The notes under the pieces: model-generated | Databases searched by the model: none | What the model was told of the DNA's origin: nothing | Seen by the model: only the letters and a program-made list of their open reading frames with translations | Source: Agmasoma carcini (nom. nud.) | Lineage: Eukaryota > Microsporidia > Thelohaniidae | Direction: 5' to 3' | Assembly: GCA_029232285.1 (NCBI GenBank) | Contig: JAOXFI010000051.1 | Location: 1-54,395 of the forward strand | Length of the DNA stretch: 54,395 bases | Program-made: the position numbers and the translations under genes | In this document: piece by piece, positions 1-11,044 of the stretch | Numbering within the stretch: position 1 is the first letter of the stretch | Layout of the letters: the number at the start of each line of letters is the position of its first letter

Positions 1-866
1 ACAATTGAACTAATTATTCTTCTAAAAGTATTTGCATTTTTCAATTTTTTTTCAATTTTCGCTTTTATCGATTTCTTATTCAATTCATTTTCACTACAAT
101 TCTTATTCAATTCATTTTCACTACATTTCTTTTTCAATTCATTTTCTCTACATTTCTTTTTCAATTCATTTTTTATACTTGCATTTTCTAAACAAGAAGT
201 GATATTTTTCAAATCACATTCTTCAGATATTTTATTAAGCAATTTTCTTTCTTCTTCTGTTAAATCATTTAATGCATTATTTAAAAATCTAAAGCCATCC
301 AGTGTTTCACTAAGATCTTCATCACCTTTTATTCCAAATGGAATAATTTTGTAATTAAATTCTTTATATTCACTTGATTTTATTATGTCAAGTAAGTTTT
401 GGTTATTTTCTGATAATCTTATGAAAAACATATTTAAGACCGATAAATACTCAGGTAAGGTTTTTTCAAGTTCTTGAAATATTTTATAATGTTTTGATAA
501 AAAAACCTTGTTGGTAGTGGTAGAATTCTTAGACAATAAAAATTCATAAGAAAACCTATTTTTAACAAATTCTGTGACAATTTTAAAGATATTTTCTTTG
601 GCATCAGGAACAATAATCGGGTCCAAAAATTTTGTAAATTCATCTGCAACCAAAGTTAATAATTCCTTTTTAAGATCCTCAGGCTTCTGTGGCGCACTAT
701 TTTTATTTTGTGTGATTAAATTCCTTTGTTCCACGGAACCATTATTGCTTTGTTGATTACTAAGATCTGTTGTATTGTTTGCATCAGGATTTATGCTAGT
801 ACTTCCAATGTCAGTGTAGTATAAAGCCAAGCCAGATAAACAGAATATATGGTTATTCAGTCTCAT
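1..866 (-). CDS. Putative secreted protein with Cys-containing 9-residue repeats (3' end beyond window)
   Basis: I read an uninterrupted minus-strand frame from ATG at 866 to the window edge: 288 codons and two bases, with no stop. A stop-free run of this length in such AT-rich DNA strongly supports coding. The start is preceded by AACCCCATACT, a CCC-type signal close to the ATG. The N-terminus has a short hydrophobic stretch (about residues 7-17, IFCLSGLALYY) that could be a signal peptide, followed by an Asn/Gln/Ser-rich linker (about 22-60). A mixed helical region follows, then four 9-residue Lys/Glu/Asn-rich units (residues 232-267), three of which contain Cys. The sequence after the repeats is very basic. 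I recognise no family. Lineage-specific secreted repeat proteins are common in microsporidia, so an exported or spore-surface protein is possible, but this is inference. The C-terminus lies outside the window. Confidence 0.75.
   Translation of the reverse strand, partial: MRLNNHIFCLSGLALYYTDIGSTSINPDANNTTDLSNQQSNNGSVEQRNLITQNKNSAPQKPEDLKKELLTLVADEFTKFLDPIIVPDAKENIFKIVTEFVKNRFSYEFLLSKNSTTTNKVFLSKHYKIFQELEKTLPEYLSVLNMFFIRLSENNQNLLDIIKSSEYKEFNYKIIPFGIKGDEDLSETLDGFRFLNNALNDLTEEERKLLNKISEECDLKNITSCLENASIKNELKKKCRENELKKKCSENELNKNCSENELNKKSIKAKIEKKLKNANTFRRIISSI
66..173 (-). repeat. Four tandem 27-bp coding repeats
   Basis: Four in-frame 27-bp units encode variants of ENELKKKCS. The units differ by a few substitutions (K/N, C/S and the last residue) and the array ends where the frame becomes Lys-rich. 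Because the unit is a multiple of three, copy number can change without breaking the gene. Confidence 0.85.
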
Positions 867-880
867 AGTATGGGGTTAAA
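867..880 (-). promoter_or_regulatory. CCC-type start-proximal signal
   Basis: On the minus strand the 14 bases before the ATG read TTTAACCCCATACT. A C-run just upstream of the start codon is one of the transcription-start signals described for Microsporidia. It supports the ATG at 866 as the start. Confidence 0.5.
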
Positions 881-2138
881 TTAACGTTTTTTTTATATTT
901 AATACCAATTTTTGATATAAATAAACAAAAATAAAATTTATTATATTTAAGCAATTCTTAAACAAATATCTTAAAATAAAATTATATAATAATTTAAACT
1001 TTGTTTTGTTTTTATATTAATTATTATTATTGTTATATCTATGTCTATTTATGAAACTAGAACACATAATTAGAATGTAATAATGTTTTTGTTGTGATTA
1101 AATAAACTATAATAATAAATATTGTTTTATGAGACTGCAAATATTATTTAAGTGTTTATTTTTAACAATAATATACATTTATTGATTTTATCGAACTTTT
1201 TATTAGATTTCTACCAGTATAGAAATGTTTAATTTGAGATATCATTTATAATAACATCAAAAATACAATTAAATTTTGTTTGTTAGAATATGTTGAAAAC
1301 AAATTATTAAGATAGTAGTCATATGAAAATTATAAGACATATCATTGTTAATTATTTGGGTTTTCTCTTAGCAACTAGTGTTAACACAGTAATCCAAGAA
1401 ATAATATTGAAAATACATCATTAAAACAAAAACAAGATTTATATGATTTTAATCTATCTTTCACCGTATTCCAAAGCTATAAACAAAACACAGGATGTTT
1501 ACATTCATCCACAAAGGCTACTGTGGTTTAAGCAATTTTACTGATGCTGTTAAAATGCAAAAACTAAAGGAATTGCAACAGAGAGATATTAAAAGATTAA
1601 CATCTTCACAATTTACAACTAATAATGATGCTGATTTTAGTAATACGCACTAATTATTTCTAATAATTTAGTATATGGTATGTCTAGTGTTCTTTTATTT
1701 TTTTATAGACGAAATTGAAACTGAGTTAGTCAATTTTTTCTTATTAAAATCTTACTGTTAAAAGAAATATGTTTGAAATAATTTTCTTTGTCGTAGAAAT
1801 TTTTAAAAAATATTTGCTCCAGTTTAAACGGTGTTTACGCCAAGCCTCGAGAGTATTTATGTAACAATTTATCGTTATATTTGAACGATTTAAACAATAT
1901 TAAAATGAAATATATAGATTCATCTTTATTGGAAGGATTTAATGTGTTAAATTAGTGTGTAAATAAGTAGAGACAAAAGAACAAAGGAAAAATGTGAATT
2001 TTCATGTTCCCAATTTGGGTTTTTACATCTTTTGTTAGGGAATAAAAATATTGATTTCATTAAAAATTTTCAAATCCTTTTGAATTTGAATAAACAATAG
2101 AAATTGAACAGGTTTATCAAAAAAATATTAATTTGAGT
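867..2138. other. Intergenic; only one weak 52-codon ORF
   Basis: This stretch is AT-rich with no convincing gene. The only item of note is an ATG ORF at 1495-1653 (+) of 52 codons with somewhat more balanced composition. A second frame just upstream also reads open (1453-1551), which would fit a frameshifted gene relic, but I recognise no family. Confidence 0.5.
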
Positions 2139-2950
2139 AATTATTTTAAGAATAATGTCAAACCATTTTAGATGATATAGATCATCTGATAAATTATTGC
2201 GCGAGATTGGTGTTTTGAGAGACATCATCGATGTTCTAATTGCTTTTCAAATTGTTGTATAGTTAAATATACACGAAATATTGATAAGAGAGCATATAGG
2301 TGCATTATATGACATGTTCATTCTACAAAAAAATCAGTTTAAAAGGGGTTTTCTTCTGTTATTTAAACGTTATTTTGAGTAACGCGCTAAAAATTATGTT
2401 AAATTATATAACAATATCTAAAGCCGTTAAAATCATTAATAATTTGGCATTGAATTATTTTGAATTTATCCCTTATGAATTGGTGGGTCAAAATATTATA
2501 TGCCAAGTTGATAAAACAAAATTTGATATAAACGGAAGAGGAACAAAGAGAGAAATCAAAACAATGAAATTTATTTTTTTTGTTGATAAATTCCATAAAA
2601 GCCTTCAAAAGTATATATGAAGTATGTGCATGATAAAAGCTCATCTACTCTATTACCAATTATCCACAGAGTATGTCGCCGAGATTCAATAATCAATTCT
2701 GATAAATAAAAATCTTATTAAAGGATATATACTAATCTTGGATTGGTTCATGGAACAATTTATCACACTTTAAATTTTGTTAATCCTGAAATTTTATTTC
2801 ATACTCAAAATATTGAGTCTCACTGGGCCAAAGTTAAGGCACGAATTAATGAGGGAAAGGGGTTGCTTTTTACTCAAATATAAGTCTTCTTGGCAGAAAC
2901 TTTGCTAAAAAAACAGCGTTCTCTGAGGTGATTTTGAACGAATATTTCAT
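2139..2950 (+). mobile_element. Merlin/ISXO2-like DNA transposon remnant, copy 1
   Basis: Broken frames carry hallmarks of ISXO2/IS1595-type (Merlin) transposases: IICQVDKTKF with the first catalytic Asp near 2510, and a region about 300 bp further on matching HTQNIES-WAKVKARI of the sibling copies (around 2803-2850). It aligns along its length with the element at 36597-37445, including the 5' non-coding start (shared motif GATATAGATCATCT). Several stops and frameshifts make it inactive. A Tc1-like element lies immediately to its right. Confidence 0.75.
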
Positions 2951-3089
2951 ATGATAAAAATCAATTATAAGGGGTTATAAAAAGTTAAGAGATGAAAAAC
3001 TTTGTCCTCAAGAAAATGGTTTATAAATAAAATAGAGTACGAAAAATCTTTTAATAAAAAAACAAAAATAATAAAATTAAAACGTTAAA

Positions 3090-4085
3090 TCGATTATCGT
3101 TTCACCATGTTCAGATCGTTCCAAATATGCTAGCATGTGTCTCTAATACCCGATACAGTCGTTCATACTTATTAAATCAAATCCCTTTTTAATTTTTAAA
3201 AGTATTTTTGTTTCGGTTCTGAGTTTGATCTTATCACATATTTTTTCCACTTAGAAAAACAATTCTCAATTGGGTTTAAAAATGGGGAATAAGGAGGCAA
3301 AAATAAACATTCGTGCCGGCTGGCGTTGATTTTTTAATAACTCCAGAGGTTTTATAAATTCGAGCATTATCCAAAATTAAAAAATATGGTTCTGAACTGA
3401 TTGAATTAAGCTTTTCAAACAAACGCCCAATAAAGTCACAAAACTTTAAACTATCACATGCGCCTATATTGTGCTCAAAATAAATCAAACCATTTCGACT
3501 GTAAGCTGCACATATACTGATATTTCGTGACCTTATCGTTGGAACTCTGGTAACTGGTGCTGTACCTCGTAAGGACCAGCCTCTATTAACCCTCAGGGAT
3601 AGGCTAAAACTAACTTCATCTAGAAAGAGAACATTGTTATCTGAGTATTCAGGTGTTTTATTCTTTAACTCTCTGGCTTAAATAATTCTTTTTTGGATGA
3701 TTTCTTCTGAATTCTTGCTTATAGCAATTTTTACAAGATTCTTCAGTGTATAGTGTAATCCTCTTAAAGTCCGGTGAATAGTGGCATTCGATACTAAAAC
3801 ACCAAATTGGTTATTTAATCCCTTAATCTCTCTCAGCGTGATTTCCGCATTATTATCAACACAACTCCTAATAAATTCAATTTGCTCCTCGGACAAAATC
3901 TTTCTCTGACCACAGTTTTTATAACTTGATTCCACCTGTCCGGTATCCTTGTACCTTTTTATTATATTATGCACTGTATTGTAATGGATTGAAAAGGAAT
4001 GTGCGATGTCAGCTATCACAGTATCAGCCCAGTATTTTTGAATAATCAAGCGCCTGATCTCAGGTGAAATTGCTTTCCTGGCCAT
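3090..4085 (-). pseudogene. DD34E transposase with one stop and one or two frameshifts
   Basis: The start MARKAISPEIRRLII opens a paired-like helix-turn-helix domain (135 residues to a TAA at 3678). The same frame continues past that stop with a first catalytic Asp in VLFLDEVSF and a second in LILDNARIYKT. A frameshift near 3298 then leads into LPPYSPFLNPIENCF, which carries the Glu. The Asp-to-Glu spacing is 34 residues, the Tc1/IS630 class. A further shift seems to lie in the C-terminal tail. So few lesions suggest a recent loss of activity. The paired HTH plus DDE architecture is established for this superfamily. Confidence 0.85.
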
Positions 4086-4160
4086 AGTTTGAAATTTTGG
4101 CGGGAAAATAAAAACGATTTCATCAAATTTATAGGTTAAAAAATAAAAAATTATAAATTT

Positions 4161-4480
4161 TGATTTTTTATAAAATGAAAATATAAATATTAGAAATACA
4201 CCAGAAAAACATAAAATCCATTAAAAATATTTAATTTAATAGACTAGATTATCGACAAATTGAATCATTTTTGTCACTCGCATTCTATAAGGTTTTAATT
4301 AAATCAATGATTTTTTTTAAAAAATATATTTTATGATTAAAATCACGATTCTAAAAACCCCATAAAATGCTAGTGAACAAAATGATTAATTTTGTCGATA
4401 AGCTAGCTTATTAAATTGAATATTTTTTATGTTTTTTTGGTGTATTTCTAATATTTATATTTTCATTTTATAAATATTCA
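4161..4480. repeat. 320-bp imperfect palindrome inside the Tc1-like element
   Basis: Bases 4161-4310 and the reverse complement of about 4325-4480 align over about 150 bp. Shared blocks include AAATATTAGAAATACACCA, the TTATCGAC region and the ATCATTTTTGT / ATCATTTTGTT block. The arms are clearly homologous with scattered substitutions and small indels. It lies between the transposase start and the right end of the element, so it is either an internal regulatory or terminal-repeat duplication, or a nested MITE. Confidence 0.8.
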
Positions 4481-4644
4481 AAAATCTTATTATATACAAG
4501 TTATTAAGTAAAATTTAATTATTTATTTTATTTTATTTTGTTTAAAATTATGTCGAGTTTTATATATAATCTCTTAATTTTTTGTCTAACTATTCTAACT
4601 TTTTGAAAAGCCCTATAATATTTAATTAAAAAACATTAAAAACT

Positions 4645-5290
4645 TTACACCTGGAGATAGTTCTAGCCAGATTAATAAACGCGAGGTGCAGCATTAAATT
4701 CGATAAAAGCGCCTTAATCCAAAACTAAATAAAAAGCCTAGGTATGGTTATAAATGAGAAAAGAGTAAAGGCGGATATATACCTCAAATATAAAAAACTA
4801 AATATCAACAACATGAACATAAAGAAAAATTTTATTTCTATATTGGTTATGATAATTAGTTTCGATATTCTTGCTAAACTATCTATTCTCTTTAACAACT
4901 TATATAAAAAAACTGAATGACGATTAAAATAAAATATAAAGAGGATAAGAGAACAATGCTTAAAATATAAGATTTTATAAGAGATAATATCACACTTACT
5001 ACACAGACTTTAACTGAGAATTTGATCTCTACATAGAAGCTTCTAAAGTGGGGATGGATATTTCCTTAAACAAAAATATAACAAACTAAAGATCCATTTC
5101 AAAAAGTAAAAACGACACAACAGAACTATACAATTTGTGAACAAAAAGAGCTATCTCTATTTTTATAATAGAGGATGTAAGAGTATATTATATGAACAGA
5201 TTGTAAAAAACCATATTAATAATAAGAAAAGCATATACACAAAAAAAACACATTATCACATATAACTTACAGATAGAAACGACGATGTTT
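4645..5290 (+). pseudogene. Ty3/gypsy reverse transcriptase - RNase H relic
   Basis: Interrupted plus-strand frames read SLGMVINEKRVKAD, then a region like the RT thumb (ISFDILAKLSILFNNLYKKT), and about 300 bp later QQNYTICEQKELS. The last matches the conserved NYT..EKELLAI block at the start of the Ty3 RNase H domain. Order and spacing fit RT followed by RNase H. Many stops make it inactive. No LTR is recognisable next to it. Confidence 0.65.
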
Positions 5291-5530
5291 TGATATGTGA
5301 TTTTAAATAAAAAATTATTTGAGACCGAATAGCTTAATAATACCTTTATATATGCTTACGGTTTTATTTTTATTTGTAACATACAATTATAATAAATTGA
5401 ATTGAATATTTTATAATTTAAACAATAATTTTAACATTTTTGTACAGATTACAAGAATTCGAATATTATATATATCCTATAAGTAAATAATGACAAAGAT
5501 AAATTTTAATTTTATCATATACGCAAATTC

Positions 5531-6385
5531 ATGAAAGCGACTGAATTTTATAATATCATTAGTGACGATGTCAAATTGTTTGAATTCTTAAGTAAACGTG
5601 GTCTAATAGATAAATATAATTGGATAAAAATCTGTTATCGCTATAGAAGTAACTTTCTAAGGGTTAAAGGAAAAGGGGTGTAAATGTTATGTTGGAATTG
5701 AGGTACAGAAATAGAAACTGATAGAACCATTTCTAAAAAATTTTTTTTTTTTGAATATGTATGATATAATATATCAAAATTGTCATTTTGTCAAATATTA
5801 GAATTGGCCTTTTTTACTTTGCCATGGAAAAAAATAGAACGGTCGAACAATTAACTAGCAAAATTATGTAAAAATTGTAATTGGTTTAAAACAATTCGCC
5901 AATTTTGATGAAAAATAAGATATTAGATATTATAAAATACCCTGTGAAATAGAAGATTCTGAGTTTATGTAAAGCAGAAAAGTAAAAATAAAAACTTATT
6001 ACAGAGTAGTGAATTAGCAAACTTGGTTGGTTTTAAATCGAATATAATAAATGATAAAAATTTTTGGCTTAATTAAAGAAGATGATTGCAGATTTTTATG
6101 CTTAAATAGAGAAAAGCTATTATTAATACCTATTATACAAAGAAAACGGCAAAATATAGGTTATTTTACATAAATAGCGACGTTGTTTAAATCTAAATGA
6201 TCTTAATATTGTGCATTACACTAAAAACCATCAATCTAAATATTTCGAGATACTGATTGGTGCACATACTCAGACTATATGAAGATCTTGGCTAGATGGT
6301 GAAATAAAAATACCAAAATAAATGAGGGATGTTACACCTAGTTCATTTCAGTCTATCTGATTTTTATATGCTGAAAGAGATCTAA
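5531..6385 (+). pseudogene. Divergent ISXO2/Merlin-like transposase relic (lineage b)
   Basis: An open start (MKATEFYNIISDDVKLFEF) leads into a zinc-ribbon-like stretch (around 5690, CWN-GTEIETDRTISKKFF). About 550 bp on there is GAHTQTI-RSW, the conserved Glu-containing end of ISXO2-type DDE domains. Several stops interrupt it. It does not align by eye at nucleotide level with the 2139 or 36597 copies, so it is a separate lineage. Confidence 0.55.
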
Positions 6386-6539
6386 GACTTAGAATAAATT
6401 TGTTTTTTTTTGGGATATAAAGAAATTAAACAAATAAAAAATTCGATTTAAAAACTTTTTTGTTTATTAAAAACAAAATATTAAATGTTCGTAAAAAACT
6501 GTTATATGTTTTTAAAATAATTTTTCAATTTAAATGTTA

Positions 6540-7857
6540 AGAAAACCACAAACACACTATTATATAGACTCTTTTGATAATTTTGATAAATTTTTAATTA
6601 AAAACTAATAAAAAAAACGGACAAAAGAAAAATACAGAATAAATACCTTTATGGGTAAACATGTTTCTGAATTCGGCAAAGGTCGAATTTTTCAGCTATT
6701 TTCTATGGGGTTTTCAATACGCGAAATCAGTGTAAAAACCGACTTAAAAAGATCTACAACACAAGATCACGTTAGAAAATACAAGAATGATAACGAAGAT
6801 AAAAGAAAAGGTGGTAGTGGTAGGAAGAAATCAATTGATATCAGCAATATCAAAATTATTAAAAAATAATCAATAAATTCCTTACGCTACATGCCACAAT
6901 ATTAAAAAATGATTGTAGATGACTCAAATATAAGTATCCGTGATGAAAGTGTGCGTCTTTTCTTAAAGAAAATACATTTTAGATGTATTTAGTTTTAATT
7001 TAAGCCAAAATTATTAAATGTTTAAATCATTAACAGATTTAAATTGGGAAATGTGGCTATTTAAAGGCAAAGACTACTTTAGCGATGTTATTTTAGATGA
7101 ATTTTTTAACATTTATAATGACTCTAAGAGGCAAATGTTGTGGGCTGAAGAAGGAAAATCATCGCCTATAAATGAAACTGTCAACTTTGTTAAGAAGAAA
7201 AATTTTGTTTGGGGGTTGTATGAGTAGAAATGGTGTTGAGAATTTAGTGTTTTAGATGGAACCTTAAATGCACTATATTACACATAAAGATAAAGCAAAA
7301 ATTTAAATGAGAGTGCACGAAAATTTTAATTTTCAAAATATAAATTTTAACAAGATAATTATCCAAAGCATAAAAGTAAGATGGCATCAGAGTTTTTTTA
7401 ATATATGAATATTGAGGTGTTAGAATAGCCTTCACAGAACCCAGATCTTAACCCTATAGAACATATATGGACTTATTTAATTATTTAAAGCAAAAACTAT
7501 GAAATGCTGTTTTTGAAAACGAGGCGCATTTAATATCAAAAATTTCTGAAATGTGGTCTAATATCTTACCTTATATTTTAGAACACTAGTAGATTATATG
7601 AGTGACAGAATTAAAGAAGAAATCGTGGCAAAAGGTGGTCATACATCATATTAAATATAAGTATTTGGTATTTTTATTGGGTTTTAGTTAAAAAATTTAT
7701 ATAAATTATTAAAAGAGTTTATATAAAATGCGCAATTTTAAAAATAAAAATATTATAGATATGATTATACTATAATACTCAAATTAATTTTTTATTCAAA
7801 AATTTACACTTTTTAAACAAAATTTTTTGGGCTATCCTACTTTTTTTTGGAGTACTG
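6540..7857 (+). mobile_element. Tc1-like element, family B, copy 1
   Basis: The right end reads GGAGTACTG followed by TA (7851-7859), matching the terminal CAGTACTCC of the copy at 53508. The body carries a degenerate Tc1 transposase: HTH segment 6651-6869 (MGKHVSEFGKGRIFQLFSMG), first-Asp region about 7080-7230 (LDEFFNIYNDSKRQ, FVWG) and C-terminal NPIEHIW around 7455. A TAA at 7399-7401 is shared with the 53508 copy. The left end is not clear and may lie up to 150 bp further left. Confidence 0.75.
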
Positions 7858-8325
7858 TAATGTTGCGGTTTAAAATAGTTAGTTGGTTAAACCATATTAT
7901 AGACAACCAGACATCAATATGTTAAATATATTTTTAATGTAATACTTACCACTAATAATATATTATTTTTATAAATTATATTTTGAAAATGGGTAAGTAA
8001 TGTTTCTACCGTGATCTGAAATATTTAAAAATGTGGTAAAAACAAAAAAATTTTATTAAAAAAATATGTAGGAAATAAAAAGAAAATTTTACAAAAAAAT
8101 CATATTTGATCGTGATAGGTAAAATTTATATAATAGGTTTGTAATTTTCCAAATTTTTATTCAAAAAATTTAAAATTCATCAGAAGATATAAAAGGTTTA
8201 AAATAGATAGAAAACAATGAAAGTTTTTAGTCGTTTAATATTTGTTTGTTGCTTGATGTGAAATATTAAACCGTAGGTATGTAATCTTAAAAATAGATAA
8301 AGAACCCCTATAAAAGTAACAATTT
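7858..8325. repeat. Uncharacterised dispersed repeat, copy 1
   Basis: About 470 bp align in direct orientation with 32744-33215. Shared blocks include AATAGTTAGTTGGTTAAAC, GGTAAGTAATGTTT, GAAATATTTAAAAATGTG and TTGCTTGATGTGAAAT. It has no coding capacity. The Tc1 family-B copy abuts it exactly at its TA border, so that element probably inserted into the repeat. Confidence 0.75.
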
Positions 8326-9419
8326 TGATGATATTATCTTTTAAAAAAATGTTTACGCAAGTTACAACCTCAGATGACAGTTCTCGCATCTTCATTATCA
8401 TTTTTTTAATTTCTTTGCGCGCTCTTATAGTGATTATAATAAGCTATAAAATCAACAATTGTATTTCTATCTTAATAAGTATTTATTTTAATATTATTAT
8501 CCAGATTATACAAAATCAACATAAATTAATAAAAAATACAAACTTTTACACTTTTGAAAAATGTCATTTCTGGCAATGGTTTAAAAATTTCATTATTAAC
8601 TGAAATCCTGGAAAATATTTTTTTATTATGGCGAAACAGCACCCAGTCAAAAAACAACAAATAATATGTGTTGATAGGAGTACCAACTTCAATAAATAAA
8701 ATTGTATAATTTGTCAATGATAAAAATATATATTTAAGGTTGTAAAATAATAATTTTTATTGAATATTTAGACGTAATTCATTATAAATAAATACTAAGC
8801 AATAATTTAGAGAGAAAATACGTTACTTTTGAATTTTTATCTTATAAATAGGAAGACAATCATAAGCATATAAGTAGGTTATTCGTTTAAAAGGGTAATA
8901 AAAATTAGGATCGACCGTTAAATTGAAATATATATAGAGACAACACTGGATAGTTTATAGTTTTTCATGAGTAATAGGTTTATTCATCACAAAATGATGT
9001 AAATGGGTTGCGATAATGATAAAATTGGTACCATACAAGAAGAATGTAATTTTTATAAAAATATATCTAAATACGATAAAATAGTTTTTTGATGTGGTTC
9101 AGGGCCTGTTAAATGTGATTTTTAGAATAATTGACAAAAATACAAACAAGGAATTAATTAATACCTTTATTTTTTTCTGAGTCAGTAAGTGTCAAGTTAA
9201 TTGAAAATATTATTTGCAAACTATTTTTTTCAAGTAACAAGTTAAGGGTCTGTAAAAGTATTTTAGGTGGATGAAACTATGTTAGACTAAAATTGCAAGA
9301 ATCATAGGGGAAGGTTGTCTTATAAGTATTATGGTTGTCAATATCATTATCTAGATATAATTTTTCAAGACATGATAAAAAGTTAAAAATTGTTATTTAA
9401 AAGTATTTATAATTCCAAC
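8326..9419. other. Intergenic; no gene recognised
   Basis: AT-rich with short random ORFs only. I see no family hallmark and no repeat shared with the rest of the window. Confidence 0.45.
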
Positions 9420-9790
9420 CTAGGATCATCCGTCTTTCAGATGGAGGTTAACAGTTCTGTCACGATAACAAAACCAATTTACAATTGTTAAAGTAGACGA
9501 GGTTTTAAGAGGGTTTTTGCATGTATTTTGGCTAATACTATAATTTGGACTGATGAGACCCCTATCTACTATAAATAAAAATAAACAGCTATTTTTATGA
9601 CATTGTTTGTCATAAGTATGAATTTGTTGATAAGGTTTCTGGAATTAATACCAAGGCTGTTGAATCATATAATAGCATCCTCAGGTACACTATTAAAAAT
9701 GTATCATTTTTAATAATATATACAATCTCTTATCATCCTTTTTATAATTCAAAATATTTTAATTTATTTTTCCTTGTATTATAACTTATG
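9420..9790 (+). pseudogene. Divergent ISXO2/Merlin-like transposase relic (lineage c)
   Basis: Short frames read FTIVKVDEVLRGF (catalytic Asp region) and, after a gap with stops, YEFVDKVSGINTKAVESYN. The latter matches the FVDP.TG.HTQ.IES motif of ISXO2-type transposases with substitutions at most positions. The remnant is short and strongly decayed. Confidence 0.5.
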
Positions 9791-10037
9791 GAAAAAAAAC
9801 TATGAAGATGTGAACTTGTTTATAAATTAAATGATAGATAATGTTATATGGCATATAATAATTGGATTAATACAATTGTTTGTTTTTTTAATAGAAGTAC
9901 TATATTTCAAAAATATATAATATTTGCTAAAGAACAAACTTAGATTGTTTTATTACCAGTGATTGTATAGTTTTGATCAGTATAGTTCTGTTTTGGTATA
10001 TTTATCAACTACAGTAAATTCACCTTTAATATTTTAT

Positions 10038-10937
10038 TTAATAATTATAAGATGATACACCAAGTACTTCATTAATATTACTACCTTGTTGTACAAGCAT
10101 ATTTCCAATCAAGATCACTACCCAAAATAATATGGTATAAATGCTTAAGCTCCTTTGAAACAATATATCTATTAAAATGCTTGTGAATATTGAAACTATT
10201 CCAGTCAATGAAACGATTATGTATGGCTCAGCTATAAAAAACAAATAAATTCTTAAAACAAGTAAAATTGTTGAAACCAGCGCTATTAATATTTTCCTAA
10301 TTCTAAAAAAGGAATCTTCTGCTCTATCAAGGTCAAGAAGTGATAAAGACGAGGAAATTGATATCCATAGCTGAGCTGTGAAATAAAAATTCCAAAAATA
10401 AACCACATTATCTCTTATTCTCATTCTAAAGAACGTTACTGAATACGCAAATAACAATATTGATATTAGACCAACTATACCATCTAATATATCAACCCCT
10501 TCAGAAAATATTATTTCTCTTGTTATCTCAAGACTTGCACCAACAAAAATCAAAATATTTCCAAATATTTGGTAAAATGTAAAAATATCATGTAAAATCA
10601 AATAACCCAGCAAGCATACAAAGACCAACTTTAAAGAAAAAATAATATTTGCTATTATAGCACTTTGTAGTATATTAGAATTCACAGTTAATATAAATCT
10701 TTCAGATGACACAAGCAAACTATATATTATTATATCTTTATCAATAAAAATAATTTTATCAGTTAAAATAGCTGAAATTATAACTAAAAAAAGTGATGTC
10801 ATAAAAAGTATAATAGTTTCACTGTAGCTACCCCTGTCCCTTACAAAAGCAATCAATAACATATCAAATAACTCAAATAAAAGATATGTACCAATTATAA
10901 ATCTTTTAGTCCATCTATTTACGGGACTAAGTGTCAT
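10038..10937 (-). CDS. Multi-pass membrane transporter, DMT/nucleotide-sugar-transporter-like
   Basis: 299 residues with about ten hydrophobic segments. The drug/metabolite transporter fold is suggested by the stretch at about 100-140 (LVFVCLLGYLILHDIFTFYQ then GNILIFVGASLE), which resembles the repeated end of EamA/TPT domains (...ErltllqwlGaaLIlaGv). The C-terminal half repeats a similar pattern (IVSIFTSILIDILFQRSLS then FWVVILIGNMLV). This is the two-repeat layout of nucleotide-sugar or phosphate-sugar transporters, which act in the Golgi or plasma membrane. The substrate cannot be read. No in-frame Met lies closely upstream; the ATG at 10937 follows an AT-rich leader. It is well separated from gamma-tubulin, on the opposite strand. 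Another polytopic carrier family is possible. Confidence 0.7.
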   Translation of the reverse strand: MTLSPVNRWTKRFIIGTYLLFELFDMLLIAFVRDRGSYSETIILFMTSLFLVIISAILTDKIIFIDKDIIIYSLLVSSERFILTVNSNILQSAIIANIIFSLKLVFVCLLGYLILHDIFTFYQIFGNILIFVGASLEITREIIFSEGVDILDGIVGLISILLFAYSVTFFRMRIRDNVVYFWNFYFTAQLWISISSSLSLLDLDRAEDSFFRIRKILIALVSTILLVLRIYLFFIAEPYIIVSLTGIVSIFTSILIDILFQRSLSIYTILFWVVILIGNMLVQQGSNINEVLGVSSYNY

Positions 10938-11044
10938 TCATTTATAAAATATGTATAAATATATTAATAACAAAAAAAAGTTTATTTAGTATTAAATGTA
11001 TATAAAAATATTGTGAAATTTATAAAAACGCTTATTTTTATAAA

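Larger units (their letters stand above)
2966..4617 (-). mobile_element. Tc1/mariner (IS630-type) transposon, nearly complete
   Basis: About 1.65 kb is bounded by imperfect inverted ends: ATAAGGGGTTATAAAAAGTT on the left, and on the right (read on the minus strand) ATAGGGCTTTTCAAAAAGTT. TA lies at both borders. It encodes a DD34E transposase on the minus strand and contains a large palindrome upstream of that gene. It sits between a Merlin remnant and a Ty3 RT relic. The ends were judged by eye. Confidence 0.7.

Noticed and set aside
7941..7990. U1-like ATACTTACC and a GGTAAGTAAT near each other
   Set aside because: They lie in a dispersed repeat, the U1-like part is not kept in the second copy, and no U1 stem-loops follow.
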